DNA from: Citrus sinensis | Lineage: Eukaryota; Streptophyta; Magnoliopsida; Sapindales; Rutaceae | Assembly (NCBI RefSeq): GCF_022201045.2 | Contig: NC_068560.1 | Span: 38,713,001 to 38,777,000 of the forward strand | Length of the DNA: 64,000 nucleotides | Reading direction: 5' to 3' | Shown: piece after piece, positions 1-12,700 of the stretch | Layout: the number at the start of each line of letters is the position of its first letter | How positions within the stretch are numbered: the stretch's first letter is position 1 | Position numbers and translations under genes: made by a program | The notes under the pieces: model-generated | Told to the model about the DNA's origin: nothing | The model's database searches: none | Seen by the model: only the letters and a program-made list of their open reading frames with translations

Positions 1-32
1 ACTGCTGCGTTATGGGCAAAACATGGGATCTA

Positions 33-256
33 GCGTGTTACGCCACGGTTCAGGGGAAAGCGTGGCTGCCATGGCTCTGGGAGACCTTGCGTGTTACGCC
101 ACGGTTCTGGGGAAGGTGTGGCTGTCATGGCTCTGTGAGATCTTGCGTGTTACGCCACGGTTCTGGGGAAGGTGTGGCTGTCATGGCTCTGTGAGATCTT
201 GCGTGTTACGTCGCGGTTCTGGGGAAAGCGTGGCTGTTGTGCCTAGATTCTCGTGC
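33..256. repeat. 56-bp tandem repeat, four copies
   Basis: Four head-to-tail copies of a 56-bp unit begin at 33, 89, 145 and 201, each opening with gcgtgttacg. Copies 2 and 3 are nearly identical; copies 1 and 4 differ at several sites, and copy 4 degenerates near its end. The unit is much richer in G and C than the flanking DNA. A GC-rich stretch continues to about 500. The repeat is cut by the window edge, so it may belong to a larger array or to an element lying further left. The open frames through it only reflect the 56-bp period (not a multiple of three) and have no family resemblance. Confidence 0.85.
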
Positions 257-340
257 TGGAGAGCACGTCTTGCCAACTGCCGTCGACCGGGTCCCCTTGC
301 CTCTCGATCTCTAGCCGGAATGGCCTTATGCCTTTTATAG

Positions 341-1007
341 GAATTGGCCTCGCGGACGACAACATCGTGGACGAGCAGGATGTTTCTGCTCCTGTTCTTC
401 CACGCGCCAGGCTTTAACGGAACACACCGGTTCGCAGAACTCCGCCATCAGATATCTGCTCGTCATTCCTGGTCCCTTCGACGCATTTGTCCCAAACAGT
501 ATCCCTCCCAAACAATACGTATATTTAAAATTATGAATTTTATTTTTATCTACAATTGAGTGTAACTAAGTATTTTAGATATGTATTTCTAAATAGCAGT
601 AAGTATTTATCGAACTTAATTAAGCTAGTTCAATTTAGGGCAAAGTCAACTCAATTTAGTTCATGAGTCAAATTTTTACTTAAAAAATTCCAAAGACTGA
701 TGATAGAGTTATAATTTTTTGTTCAAACTCATTTTGTTAAAACTAATGTGGAATAAATTCACTAGTTAGAAGAAAACATAAAATAATGAAAATAAATCAA
801 GATAAAAAGTACTTAATTCAAACAAAGTAAATAAATTATGCACGAAGGTTCGCAGACGGTCATTGCTATTTTCAAATCTAAGCTGAAGTGAAGCAATTAT
901 TTCAAGCATATGTATGTTAAACAAACCTCGGTTAATTTTCATTAAATCAATGTAATGACAAAACTTTTCAGCACCATATTGTAATTAAAGCAATATTAGG
1001 GAGTCCT
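341..1007. other. Intergenic, no gene seen
   Basis: GC-rich up to about 500, then AT-rich. I see no coding homology, no RNA gene and no clear transposon ends. Confidence 0.5.
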
Positions 1008-1117
1008 TAAGTTACAATTTATGTAACTTATACTCAGACACATGAACAGTATGTGGTGTGGTGTGGGGCCCACACACTGTTTATGTGTGTGAGTGTAAGT
1101 TACATGAATGTAACTTA
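1008..1117. mobile_element. Short foldback MITE-like palindrome
   Basis: The left arm (about 1008-1056) reads taagttacaatttatgtaac and continues through cttatactcagacacat. The right arm (about 1069-1117) is its near-perfect reverse complement, leaving a loop of only about 12 bp around tgtggtgtggggcc. The element would fold into one long hairpin. It has no coding capacity. It ends exactly where the Harbinger-like element starts, sharing the TTA. This architecture fits a foldback MITE; the superfamily is undetermined. Confidence 0.65.
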
Positions 1118-1734
1118 GGTGGCGTTTGTTTTTTTAATTTAATGACTTAAAGTGACTTAACTTAATTAATTAAGTTAATTAGAGGTGTTTTTTTATAATT
1201 TAATGAGACTTTTTAGATAATTTTGACTTAATAAAATAAGCCATTTTTTTTCTTTTTATTTAATGGAGAAATCTGAATTAAGTCAATTACTTGCTAATGT
1301 CAAAAATATCCTTGTTTTATAATTTATTTTTCATGTCTATCCCAAAACTCACCCATAGACATTTACCCCACATAAAAATATCCCTATTTTTTCTTTCTTA
1401 TATTATATACGATAAAATTTAAAATTTATGGTATTTTATCTATTAAAATTCTAAAATAATTATGTATTCACTTGAATATAATTTTACTTATAAATGTTAA
1501 AATATTATGGTATTTAATTTATTATTTATTTGACATTCAAATTTAATAAGGATACAAATGTAAAAGTATATATTTTCAACTTTTTAAGTTGAAAAAAACA
1601 AACAACTTAATATTTATTTTCTGAGATTCAGACAAAAAAATAAATATATTATTCAGATTCAAACATTCAAATATATTCAGAATTTAAATTAATTTAAGTC
1701 TATTCAGATTTTAGACAAAAAAATAAACGCCACC
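1118..1734. mobile_element. PIF/Harbinger-like MITE
   Basis: A 617-bp AT-rich element. Its left end reads ggtggcgtttgttttttt and its right end is the reverse complement with one change (aaaaaaataaacgccacc). It is flanked on both sides by TTA (1115-1117 and 1735-1737), the 3-bp target duplication typical of PIF/Harbinger (Tourist-type) elements. There is no transposase reading frame inside, so it is a non-autonomous copy. Confidence 0.75.
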
Positions 1735-1737
1735 TTA

Positions 1738-2697
1738 GTGTTTACCGTAATATTAAAGTAGTTTCAACCAATTCTTATCATTATATCAATCCAGCGACGT
1801 GCCATGACAGCTGTTATTTGATGGAGAAATGCTGGTTAGTGAATCGCGTTGATGACTGGTGAAGGAAATATAAAACGGTCCCCTGTTTGAATGGAGGAGC
1901 GAAGACGGAGTTTCCGCCAAATTTACAAGCTGCCTTGTCTTTCCATCTACAAAATTTCAAGATTATTAGATAAGGTTGACCGAGTACCGATGTCCCGACA
2001 GCTTCCACGTGGTCTGCTCTCTGACACCTCAACCCCCCCCTCCTCCGTCTTTTGACCGCACGTAACCCTCTGCTTTGCCACGTGTGATTGAATCAAACCC
2101 TAGCCACACGAGCCAAGCCATTTCTCGAGCACCTCAGTGTGTGGGTCCGGGTTATAATTACAGCTTCACGGTTTCACACGTGCGTCATCAAATTTTGCTC
2201 ACATGCAAGCACGTTCCCAGTACTTGTTCTTATACACACAAACACACACGCACATATACGTCGGATATCTCAATTTTAATTATAGAGATAAATTTTTTTA
2301 GTGAATTACTTAAGAAAAATAAATTAAAAAAAAAAAAAGAAGAGTTTTGAAAGAGTGCACAATGACTCACTGATCGAGGTCTCTAGCGCGGAAGATGAAC
2401 GTAACAAAACGATCTGTAAAGATGCTAAATCACTAAACAAATACTAGCCAACGGACCGAACCCACCACCATTAACTAAAGATTGCTCGGGGTTGGATCCA
2501 TTCGATGGGGCCCAGGGACAAGTTAATTAAATGGAACATATGCCTTGTCCTAATTCATGCATATTTGGATCTTTCTATACTGCTTTACCAGATTACGAAA
2601 AAGGGCCAAAAAAAGGCCATCATCATACAGTTTGCTTCTTGTTAATTGTTACTATTACCTCATGTGAATCTAGATGATTCTGAAGATAATGATGTGT
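1738..2697. other. Intergenic, no gene seen
   Basis: Moderately AT-rich DNA with a CACGTG core near 2080, a CT/C-rich patch near 2030-2045 and an A-run near 2325-2340. Short open frames here have no family similarity. Nothing supports a gene. Confidence 0.5.
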
Positions 2698-2705
2698 GTG
2701 TGTGT

Positions 2706-3395
2706 TAGGAATGACAAAATCTTCCACGAATTTGGGGTCTTATGGAGCCTCACCCCAAATGGGTAAAATTTTTAATAATTTTTGAGGAATGAGATGAGGA
2801 GTGGGGGAAAAGTAATCTCCAAATTGTTAACGGGATGGGGTTTGGTGTTGCACTCTCCACCCCACCCCCACCTCAATCCTCATTATATATAAATATGTTT
2901 TAAATTTTTATTTAATAATTTTTATTTTATCAACTATAATGTCAATTAATAATTTTTTTATTTTTTATGTAATATAAACATGATATGAGTAAAAGAAAAC
3001 CATATAATATTTTTTTATTTTAAAATATTATTATATTTTCTTTTTTCTTTTAAGGTTCTGCTCTCTTTAAATATTTTTCACTTTTAATATCAGTTTAAGA
3101 TATTGTTTCAAATTTTTAGAGATTTTTTTAAAAGTAAATACTTTATAATATGGTGATGATTTTATTTTAAGTCTCTAATTTTTAATTTACTGAAATCATA
3201 TTTTTATATTTATTATAAAATAAGTAAATAAAGAATGGGGTGTGGATGGGGGAATCATTCTCCACGTGGGGAGTCTCCATCCCCAACCCACTAAATTTAT
3301 TGGGGAATGAGGTGGGGAATGGAGATAAAAATTTTTAATGGGGTGGGGAATGGGGTAGGCATCCCCACCCCCACCCCGCCCCATTGCCATCCCTA
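2706..3395 (+). mobile_element. Non-autonomous hAT element in a GT microsatellite
   Basis: A 690-bp element. Its left end is taggaatgacaaaa and its right end ttgccatcccta, the reverse complement of the hAT-type end TAGGGATGGCAA. Subterminal regions are full of GGGGT/ACCCC clusters and the centre is AT-rich without coding potential. The flanks are gtgtgtgt on both sides (2698-2705 and 3396-3403), consistent with the 8-bp hAT target duplication, although the surrounding (GT)n tract makes the exact duplication ambiguous. It is homologous over its length to the inverted copy at 31894-32587. The left end has drifted at two positions, so it is probably immobile. Confidence 0.8.
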
Positions 3396-3421
3396 GTGTG
3401 TGTGTGTGTGTGTGTGTGTGT
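3396..3421. repeat. (GT)n microsatellite
   Basis: About 13 GT units. The same tract resumes left of the hAT element (2694-2705), so one original microsatellite was split by the insertion. Confidence 0.9.
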
Positions 3422-4160
3422 AGTCAGGGACGTAGCCAGGATTTTGATCGAACCGGGACATATTTAAAATCAAACATGACTCAAATGCGCGATTGCTCGT
3501 GTGATATGTCCTCATTTGGGAAACTGTATTGTGAGCCCCATAAATTCTAAATGGGAGCTTGCTACATGTACAATTGTGCTCCTTATAGAATGCGTCTGTA
3601 TGCATCTAATTGAAACCCTATTTAAAATATAATACATTTAAAAAATTTAGATAGCAATATATAACATTACAACTATAAAATTCATTAATAATAAATTTAC
3701 TTATTATAATGGTTCTCCGTAAAAACTTCTCAATGAAATTTTATGAGTTAAAAATAATACATTATCAATATAAGCAAACATATATTTTTCAATAGACAAG
3801 ACTAGATTATTACTTAATTTGCTCTTAAAATCTTTTAATAATAACAAAAATATCCATATATTGATTTCCTCAATTTTCTTATAATTTTATCATGCATTTC
3901 ATTTTAATAAGAAAATAATAAGTAATTGATTTCCTCAATTTTCTTTGAATGAATTTTACTAATTTGGATATAAAAAATAGAAGAGTCTCTGATTTCTGAT
4001 TCATCGTTTTATTTCCAAATAAGGCAACTAGACAGATGACAAGTGGCTGAGATAGTGACGGATAGTGTTTATTGGGCGATAAATATTGACAGTAGAAAGT
4101 ATCAAAAACCTCTTTAAAACAAGCAGTTGTTAAATTACGACTTTTGCTTGCACAGTGACT
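3422..4160. other. Intergenic upstream of AHL gene
   Basis: Begins with cagggacgtagccaggattt, which resembles the end of a degraded repeat, followed by AT-rich DNA. No partner end and no coding sequence were found. Confidence 0.4.
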
Positions 4161-4163
4161 ATT

Positions 4164-4343
4164 ATGTATGAAATTGGTGCTACAAATTCTGGCCTAGCTA
4201 GCACACAGCAGCCGATCAGAACACTGTACATATACAAATTAACGAATCCGAAACCGATCAGTTGCTCTCAGCCGTACAAATCATCAAGAATCATCGAAAT
4301 CGAAGTCGAAAGGCGCTTAGATATCGATCGATCGAGAAGATAA
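4164..4343 (+). other. Possible upstream ORF of AHL
   Basis: An ATG-initiated frame of 59 codons ends at 4343, 22 bp before the AHL start. It would be an upstream ORF only if transcription starts before 4164, which the sequence does not show. The peptide has no recognisable domain. Confidence 0.25.
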
Positions 4344-4365
4344 GAGAAGAGAGGTGGCGGCGGGG

Positions 4366-5352
4366 ATGATGGGTGGATACGAACAAAGGCAAGGCGGAGG
4401 TCGTTACTTTTATCAACTCCTGATGAGACCTGAACTGCATCTTCAAAGACCAATTGCAAGTACAACTGATTCACCTCAAAATATAATACAAACGCAACCG
4501 CAACCCTGCTCTAATAATTCGGATTCCGAAGATGATGACAACAGCAGCAGCAGCAGCAAACTGGGTAAAGCTCGTGATGATTTAGATGCAGCGGCAGCAG
4601 CTTCTTCTTCAAATCGGAGGCCGCGCGGCCGCCCTCCGGGTTCAAAGAACAAACCAAAACCACCCATTGTAGTGACGCGTGACAGCCCAAACGCTCTGCG
4701 ATCGCATGTGCTAGAAGTGTCAGGGGGAGCTGATATTGTGGAGAGCATGAGAAATTATGCTAGTAGAAGAGGGAGAGGTGTTTGTGTACTCAGTGGAAGT
4801 GGTACTGCTTCTAATGTTACGTTGAGGCAACCTGCTGGGAGTGTGCTCACCTTGCACGGTAGGTTTGAGATTCTTTCCCTCTCTGGGACTGTGCTTCCGC
4901 CGCCCGCACCACCCGGTGCCGGTGGATTGTCTATTTTTCTGTCAGGAGGGCAAGGCCAGGTGGTTGGAGGGACTGTGGTGGGGCCTTTAGTGGCATCTGG
5001 CCCTGTTATTTTGATAGCTGCTTCATTTGCTAACGCTGTTTTTGAGAGGTTGCCCTTGCCCTTAGATGATAATCATCCTCAGCAGCAGCAGCGGCAGCAG
5101 GAGGAGGAGGAGGAGGGTGGTGGTGGTGGTGTTCATCAAGTTCAGCCCTCCGCTAATTCACAATCGTCCGGTGTGACCGGAGGAGGCCATCAGCATCAGC
5201 TCACTGAAGGCCGTGGTGCCAGTGGCGCCTCTTTCTTTAATATGGGTACTACTGGTACTGCTGGAAATGTGGGAAATTATCCATTTTCAGGTGATTTGTT
5301 CGGATGGCCAGCTACTACTGCAAGTGCTGCCACTGCCAGGCCACCATTTTGA
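4366..5352 (+). CDS. AHL: AT-hook motif nuclear-localized (AHL) protein
   Basis: A single uninterrupted exon of 328 aa. I chose the ATG at 4366; the frame stays open slightly upstream but has only a GTG there. An acidic/Ser-rich stretch (about 50-65) precedes a type-I AT-hook, [10 protein letters not shown] at 87-96, which binds the minor groove of AT-rich DNA. A PPC/DUF296 domain (about 106-230) follows, containing the conserved GRFEIL hexapeptide at 165-170, used for AHL trimer formation and partner contacts. The C-terminus is low complexity (Gln, Glu and Gly runs). One AT-hook plus an intronless coding region is the pattern of clade-A AHLs, nuclear regulators of growth and development that act by modulating chromatin and transcription. 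Which paralogue (AHL15-29 group) cannot be decided here. Confidence 0.95.
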   Translation: MMGGYEQRQGGGRYFYQLLMRPELHLQRPIASTTDSPQNIIQTQPQPCSNNSDSEDDDNSSSSSKLGKARDDLDAAAAASSSNRRPRGRPPGSKNKPKPPIVVTRDSPNALRSHVLEVSGGADIVESMRNYASRRGRGVCVLSGSGTASNVTLRQPAGSVLTLHGRFEILSLSGTVLPPPAPPGAGGLSIFLSGGQGQVVGGTVVGPLVASGPVILIAASFANAVFERLPLPLDDNHPQQQQRQQEEEEEGGGGGVHQVQPSANSQSSGVTGGGHQHQLTEGRGASGASFFNMGTTGTAGNVGNYPFSGDLFGWPATTASAATARPPF

Positions 5353-7306
5353 TTATATAATAATAATTAGTAATTTTATTATTAGGAGATCATACTAATT
5401 TTTAAATCATAGTTGTTACATTATGGCAGTTTGATCTCATGCATGGAATTTTCAATATACACATGTTCTATTTTATTGATCTTTAATTTGAATAATTAAT
5501 TGGGGATGTATCCATCGAGATCACACGAATTAAGCTGCAAGCTAGCTAGCCTGTTGTGTTTTGTAAATCCTTTGTTGAACTTGAAGTTGCAAATTCATGG
5601 AGACTCGTCAGGTGGAGATATAGCAACAGAAATGAAATGGCAGCACTTGTCACTTTGTGACATTTTATAGATTTGGAATTACAAGGCTTCTTCAATTTCG
5701 GTAAGTTTTCGTTAACTTCATGCATAAAAACATTTTGGTTCTTTCCCTCTATATAACCTATAGCTAATTTAATCAATAATTCCTAGATATTGCTGCACAT
5801 TGCCTTGTGTGTTTAAGCCAGTAAGTTTCTTATTCATTAACTTGAAATATACACCAATCCAACTTTATGCTCTATAGTTTTAATTAACACACATACATAC
5901 ATATATAAGGTTGTGTTGCATACTATAAGGGGTCCCTAAATCACACTAAACTGCTTTTTGCGTAAAAAAATTGTGTTTGTCGTTGCATTCGTAGTCATGT
6001 TTATTTTCATCTTTTTGGTCCTAATTTTATTATATCTGCCGCTCAATCAATAGATTATATTAAAAAGAAAATGTTAGAAAATACTGAAAGCATGTTTCTC
6101 CAAGGGAAAGAAAGTAAAAAAAAAAAAAAACCTAGATTTGAACTTGAAGAATGAACATTTATAGTCAATGGATTTCATTTTTTTTTTCACTCTTGACTCT
6201 AACCAAGCGTTAAGCAATAAAACTTTGGAAACGAAGCTGTCAGTCACGCAGCAGATAAATAATTACAAAATATTAGAGATTTTTATATAATTTTGCATTT
6301 AAAACATGCCTATAGCTACATGCAAGATATGAGCATTTGTTTCGATTTTTTGGACTTCGAGGATGGAACATGAGCTCCCAAATATTTGTGTCAACATGAA
6401 AAAGGGAAAATAAAAAGAAACTACCCACTTCCCAAAGAAAGCAGTTGATGAGTTGAAGATTTTCTTTGGAACTTTGCGGTTTTTTGAAACTTGGAAAAGA
6501 CAGAATAAAAATTGTTCTTGAACTTAGAACTCTTTCTTTTCTTTTATGTTGCTTCATTTTATCTTTATGTCCTAAACTTATTTGAATTGCAAAAGATGAT
6601 TTTGTTTATCTTCTAAATCCCATAACCGAAGAGGCGTCTCTGCTTTATATAGTATCAAGGGCTTCTTTTGAGAATTAAGATTATATATATTGCAATGATC
6701 AGCTGGCTAGGTTTATATTCGTGCAAAACGAATCCCTTTAGCAACAAATCTGTGTTGCATATGAAGTGCCTTTTATCAAGAACCAGGTTTCTCTGACATC
6801 TTTCCTTCTATAACTCAACAGCTAGCAGCAGAGAGAATTAGAGAGAATAACTTTGAGCAACAATATATAGCTAAATATATTGTGTATACTTATACTTCCT
6901 CAGGTGCTAACGTTTTATAGCGTTATAAAAATCTTTACCACGTTTAACATGTTGAATCCCTATTTTAAAAATGCATACATTCTTACTGGAAAATTATTAT
7001 ATATATGTATATTTATATATGGGTCAAGTTTTCAAAGTTAAATTTTTGACTTAATTATGTGAGAAAGCTTTTTTTTTTTCTTTTTCTGATTCATTTATTG
7101 TTATACAGAGAAAGTAAATTAAAAAATGTAAATAGCTAGCTAGATTCATATATGGTGTTTACCAATTTAAGGATAATAGTTTGGTGATTGGTGGTCACAT
7201 ATATATATATATAATCTCCACCTTCCATAGGTATATAATTATCTTGTTTTAATTATATTTAATCATTTTCCATTTTTTCCCACTTCATATGATGGTTCTG
7301 TCATGC

Positions 7307-7352
<46 letters not shown>

Positions 7353-9100
7353 CTTATAGACTTCAGTGAAAATTCTTGAGTATAATATAGCATGCATGTG
7401 CACCTCAGTCCTCACAATCATATTACAACATTCATCTTAATTTAATTATTAATTTGTACTGAAAGTGGAGCCTCGTATTCTTCAAAATTTGTTCGACTTC
7501 CATTTTAAGCTCCTTAGCATTACTTTTAAGGTGTTAGAATAATAGAACTCCAATTCGACTATGGCAAGCTTCTTATTATTATTAGTTTCACTTTTAGCTT
7601 CATCTAATTATTCAAAGCAGTCTCCTCCTGTACATATCCTTGATTAAGTACATATGCAGAATAGTCGAGATAGCTGTTGGTTTATATAAGAAACCTAGTC
7701 AATCGAATTGAGTAAATAGGATATAAGAGATTTTGATATTATTATTATTATTATTTAATTTATCAAGTACCAATTGCAGACATGTATATGAACTACTTGA
7801 GTAAAAGCTTAGATGAAGAGAAGAGAGGAGAGGAGGGAATGCTGCTGGTTTGTCGTCCTAATCGGTGTTAAGAAGTCTCAAGAGCTATCTTGGCTTATTA
7901 TGCCTAATAATTGAATAGATTTTGCTTCTAAGAATAGGAAATTAGATAGGAATTAGTTGTAGAATGAGATGAGAAGAGAAGCCTGAAAGTGAGATTTGAG
8001 ACCCGAACGGTCATCATCAACTTCCCAGCTCCTTCCAGAAAATTTTGGCCCAATATAGTGAGCAGTCAGAGAGGCATGTTCCAATTTTGCTACCTCGACC
8101 TGACCCTTTCATTTTTCCTTTTATTGGTGTGATCGTGTATATCTACACAACCCGTAAGCCTAAGCTCTCAGCTTTTAATTAATTAATTAGTAGCAGTAAT
8201 ATGAGGATCGCCCGCCCGAGAAGAGGTCAACGGACGAACAAAGACACTGGCATCTTGTCTTTTCATCATATATATGCCGCATAATAATCAGCAGAAGAAT
8301 AATTTATTACATGTCAAGATTAAACGTCAATTATTTAACCGCTCAAACCCAATTATAACTGATAGTCATAGGTACGAGACAAATTTTATTAACAAAGACA
8401 TGGATGTTAATTTAAACAGTATTCAAGGTACACAACACAACCCAACACAGCAATGCAATAGGAATATTTAATTTAATCACATGTTGTTGTATTGTATAAA
8501 TACATGTTCTTAATAAGTACTTGTCATTTGTTTGAGAAATATGGGAGCGGGACATTTTGATGTCAGAAATGGGATCTGATGAATAGAAAGAATACTGCAG
8601 TTACATGATAACGATAAGATTATATTCTTGGGCTGCGGCCTCCATGATGATGACCGAGCTTCTGCTTAATTAATTAATTAATTCTGCAGCTTCTTTAAAG
8701 ATTGTATGTCCTACTTGCTCATTCTTTTCAGCAATATTCACAGCTTGCCCATGTCCATATGAAAACTTCCTCCTGACAAGTCAAAAGAACCTCGTGACGT
8801 AATCTAGGCAGCAGCCTCGAAATTATTTGAAAACCGCCTTATTCTTAATTAACCAGAATCCTACCTCCCAATGATTACGGCCGTATTTAGTGTTAGTGGT
8901 TGAAGTTTGACAGTTATAATTTAAAATTATAATATTAAAATATTTTATAAATACTAACCACTTACTTCAAGTTGGAAGTTCAGTTGGTTTAATCTATCAT
9001 TTAGATGATGAAAAATTTGTAATATATTTATTTATTTTTTGTTATTTAAAAGTCATTCTTATTTCATATTATAAATTTTTATTTTATAATTATATATATT
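5353..9100. other. Large intergenic region
   Basis: About 3.7 kb of AT-rich DNA without credible coding sequence. It holds small simple repeats, a compound AT/GT microsatellite (listed separately) and TAAT/GAAG-rich patches. The short open frames are not homologous to anything I recognise. A weak AT-rich inverted arrangement near 8890-8970 was not convincing as a MITE. Confidence 0.5.
7307..7350. repeat. Compound (AT)8(GT)14 microsatellite
   Basis: An AT run (7307-7321) passes directly into an uninterrupted GT run that ends at 7350. Confidence 0.9.
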
Positions 9101-9708
9101 CATATATTAAATGACATCTGTTGGGTTCCACTTCCAAGCATAAGCATCGAACCCAGTTCCCTTCGTACTTTGATTTTACAATGTATGGAACTTCCAATCA
9201 GTTCCTAATTAGTTGTCCGCCAACTCAATTCCTCCCTTCTAATGAACATTTTAAATTAGATTCGAGTGTTACATGTACGCAACTTTTGTTGATGCCATCA
9301 GCATCAATCGAGCACCGTCCATCGTCATGTGATCTCCAATATCTGCCTAGTAGGAGGAAACTAACTGCCTTTCATATTCTTTTCGGCATAAGTTACAAAC
9401 ATGTGCCTTAACTTGTGATGGGTGGTACAAAAATTCAACAGCTATTATTAAAAAAAAAAAAAAAAAAGAAGTGATTGGTGACAGAAAATTTGTATTGAAC
9501 GTAACATAATTGCTACAAGCTAAGACGGACCTCAATAAATCATTCATGGGTCCCAAGACAATCTGTGAAGTTAGCACAGAAAAGAAGAAGTTATTGAATC
9601 AACAGGGCTACATAATTCCAATCCCGACCTTCATATATTTGTCTCTCCCCAAGCTTAAGTCCCTACACAAAAATTTGATAGAGCTGCTCAAGAAACTAGG
9701 AGAAAAGT

Positions 9709-12700
9709 TCAAGCTGATCCTTCAAAAGGGACACGTACATAGAGTCGACCATGTAGACTAACAACCGCAGATGTCTGAAGAGGATCAATTCTTGAGGGTA
9801 AGATCACAACCTAAAAAACCACTCCTTCGTCAGATTTTTCCAGGACTGATAATCAAGATAGGATATCAAAGATTTAAAAGGCTATTATATCCTAACAACA
9901 TTGTAACATCAAGACCATTTATACTCATTCCTCATACCATAGACTCTCTTAATCGTTACAATCCAGCAGTTACAGGAAAATTCCTGTCAAGGATATGTGG
10001 ATCTATTTAATTCTTTAATTTTTCTCTCAATTATCACCCTATGTTCTCTTTCGTACAGCCAAGCCCTGTGCAATCCTTACTTGATGCTAAGTGCTCCTTT
10101 TCTTTTCCTTTTTTTATTTTTGGGTTTTTTTTGGGGGGGGGGGGGGGGGCTTTATCAAAGGTTTGAAAGTTATTATACCTTTTTAAATGGTGTGATACCC
10201 CACGGGTTGTCAACTTGCTCTGGTTCGCCTGTTATAACCAAACGTCCAGCAGGATCTGATTGAACTCGCACCTGAATCCACCAGAAGTCAAGTCCAGTTA
10301 AACATACAAGACCTGGCGGTACAGGAAGTCATCATTTGCAAACAAAAGATACTGTTTTAATGTGACTTCAAGAATGCCAAGCAATAAATCACATGAATGA
10401 ATATCTAAATGTGGTCATGCAGATACAGTTAAACATACAAGACCTGGCGGTACAGGAAGTCATCATTTGCAAACAAAAGATACTGTTTTATTGTGACTTC
10501 AAGAATGCCAAGCAATAAATCACATGAATGAATATCTAAATGTGGTCATGCAGATACAGAAAGTCAAAAAGAAATCATAAATCTCATGCATCAGAGAAGT
10601 GGCAATGAAATGAATCATTCATTGGGCCAAGGGTAAATAATATACCCAGCTGTTCCCACTAAAATTATAACTCAATAGAAGATGAAATAAAAGCAAAATG
10701 AAATAGACTATACTGTCACTGATAATATCAACACTATGGCAGTCTATGGAAGCATATAATGCAATGCAGATCAGGTAACACCATTTGGTGGCTGAATGTT
10801 TTAAAAGATTTCCCAATTTGAAACCAATGTGATCAGAAGATCACAACATCCATCTACAGTTATTCAGAATTAACAATGCAGACCATGCCCCTGTTAATGT
10901 CAACTGTTATTTGATCGGAGAAGGTTACTAAGAAGGAGCTATTTATTTTAGATCCAACTAATAATCTAAGCAGCAGGGAAGAGAATTGAAACCCAAGAAT
11001 GAGAAGAGAAGGGTTTCTACTTCCAAGAGAAGTACTTACCTCCTCACGGAGAAGCCCTGGCACCAGAGCATACACCTCATAGCAATCTTTCTGTGCATCA
11101 AAAGCTGCCTACTCAGATATATGACACAAAGACAACTGGACATTGCAGAATATATACCAGTTCAGAAATTATGAGAAAATAAGACGAGAGAAGCATACCG
11201 CTTCCCGCACATTAATCTTCACCCAATCAGCAGGAGGTCCGACATCAACAATTTCCGTAATGATTCTACACGATAAAAACCTTTTAGCCTTCTCAGATAA
11301 GAAAGTGCAAGAAAAATCTTAAAAACGAGAGACTTGTTGTGCGTGAATGTAGCTTTGTCGTTTACTTTTAGACTTCAAGGATAGTTGTACTTGTTCTTTG
11401 TTCCTTTCAAGAAGAAGTGGCATTCTGTATTTTAACGTGCACCACAGCAGAGTTGACCTTCCATGTAGGAGGGTACCAGTAAAGAAAACAACAAATGCAG
11501 TAGGTTGTGGCCTTTCTATTCGGGAGAAAAGAGTCGAGAGGATAAGCACCCATTTGGTAGGCCTTACATAGATACCCACTCTCTCTTGAGCAGAGTGAAA
11601 ATTATTCCATGAAAAAATATATATATATATTTTGGCTTAAAGATCCTTCACTCCTTTCAATCCTTCAACAATAAGAAAACAACTGAGAAAGGAAAGCAGT
11701 TTATGAGGTAGGCATTAGATTGATATCAACAACCATATAGGTTGTCTCCTGTTGAGCTCTATAACATGTCAAGTTCTACAAGCACAGGGATCCAATTAGT
11801 TAAAAAGCATTAATTCTTAAGTTATGAAAGATTGAGAGTCTTTCAACAACGGTGAAGCTGATTTCATGTGCTATATAATCATTTATGGTATGTCCACCAA
11901 CATATTTTATAACACTGTTGACATGGATGAATCAGGGGAAAAGAAAAGAACAAAACAAAAAACAAAAAGGGGGGAAAAAATCATAACTGAATTGAAAAAG
12001 TAGGAAAAAGAATAAGAAATAAATTCACGGAAAAATAATCACTAATCTTAACTGTTTATCTGCTTCAGTCAGTGCAGCTTTCTCAGCACTATCCAATGTC
12101 CTGTTTTTAGGCAGACCTGATCCGACAAAAACCAAACATAAGGTTTATGTACAGTTAGCAGGAAGTCTCTCTATTGACAGGGTAGCTTACCAATGTTCTT
12201 AAGCTGTTTCTCACGCCTAGCAGGAGAAGGTAAGCTCTTGTCCTATTCGATGAAAAATTAAACCTCTTATGAGCATCAGTGTGATGCATTAATTATCACA
12301 TAAAATGATAAATGAATCGAGATTAAGAAATTAAAATGATCAAATTTTTGAGTATTAATAGACCTTGATAATAGGCTCAGCAACTTCACCATGTCCAAGA
12401 AGACGCTGAGCATGCCAACCCTGCATAGCACGAGCTGCAGCATCCCTACGTGCTCTACTGGATCCTGGAGTTTGATAGCCACTTGCCTGCACAGGGAAAG
12501 AGAGCAAAGAACAAGTCAGCAAACTCGGGTTCCAAAAGAAAAAAAAAACAAAGAAAAAGAGATAGTGGGCAGAGGTACGGTCGTTGTGTGGGATGGTTGT
12601 AAAGAACCAACAATATAAGCATTCAACTTATATAACAGACTAAGCCTGGTGCCCAAGTTTTTCAGTTAGCATGTATAAGCATAGAGAATTTCATTCAACA

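Noticed and set aside
2075-2350. 91-codon plus-strand open frame
   Set aside because: No family resemblance, ends in poly-Lys from an A-run, no support for a gene.
3196-3390. Open frame on the minus strand inside the first hAT element
   Set aside because: Low-complexity translation of GGGGT-rich subterminal repeats; no transposase similarity.
3422-4020. cagggacgtagccagg as the left end of a transposon
   Set aside because: No inverted partner or target duplication found; at most a degraded relic.
8890-8970. AT-rich inverted arrangement around tgttagtggttgaag and actaaccactta
   Set aside because: Arms are short and imperfect and no target duplication is visible.
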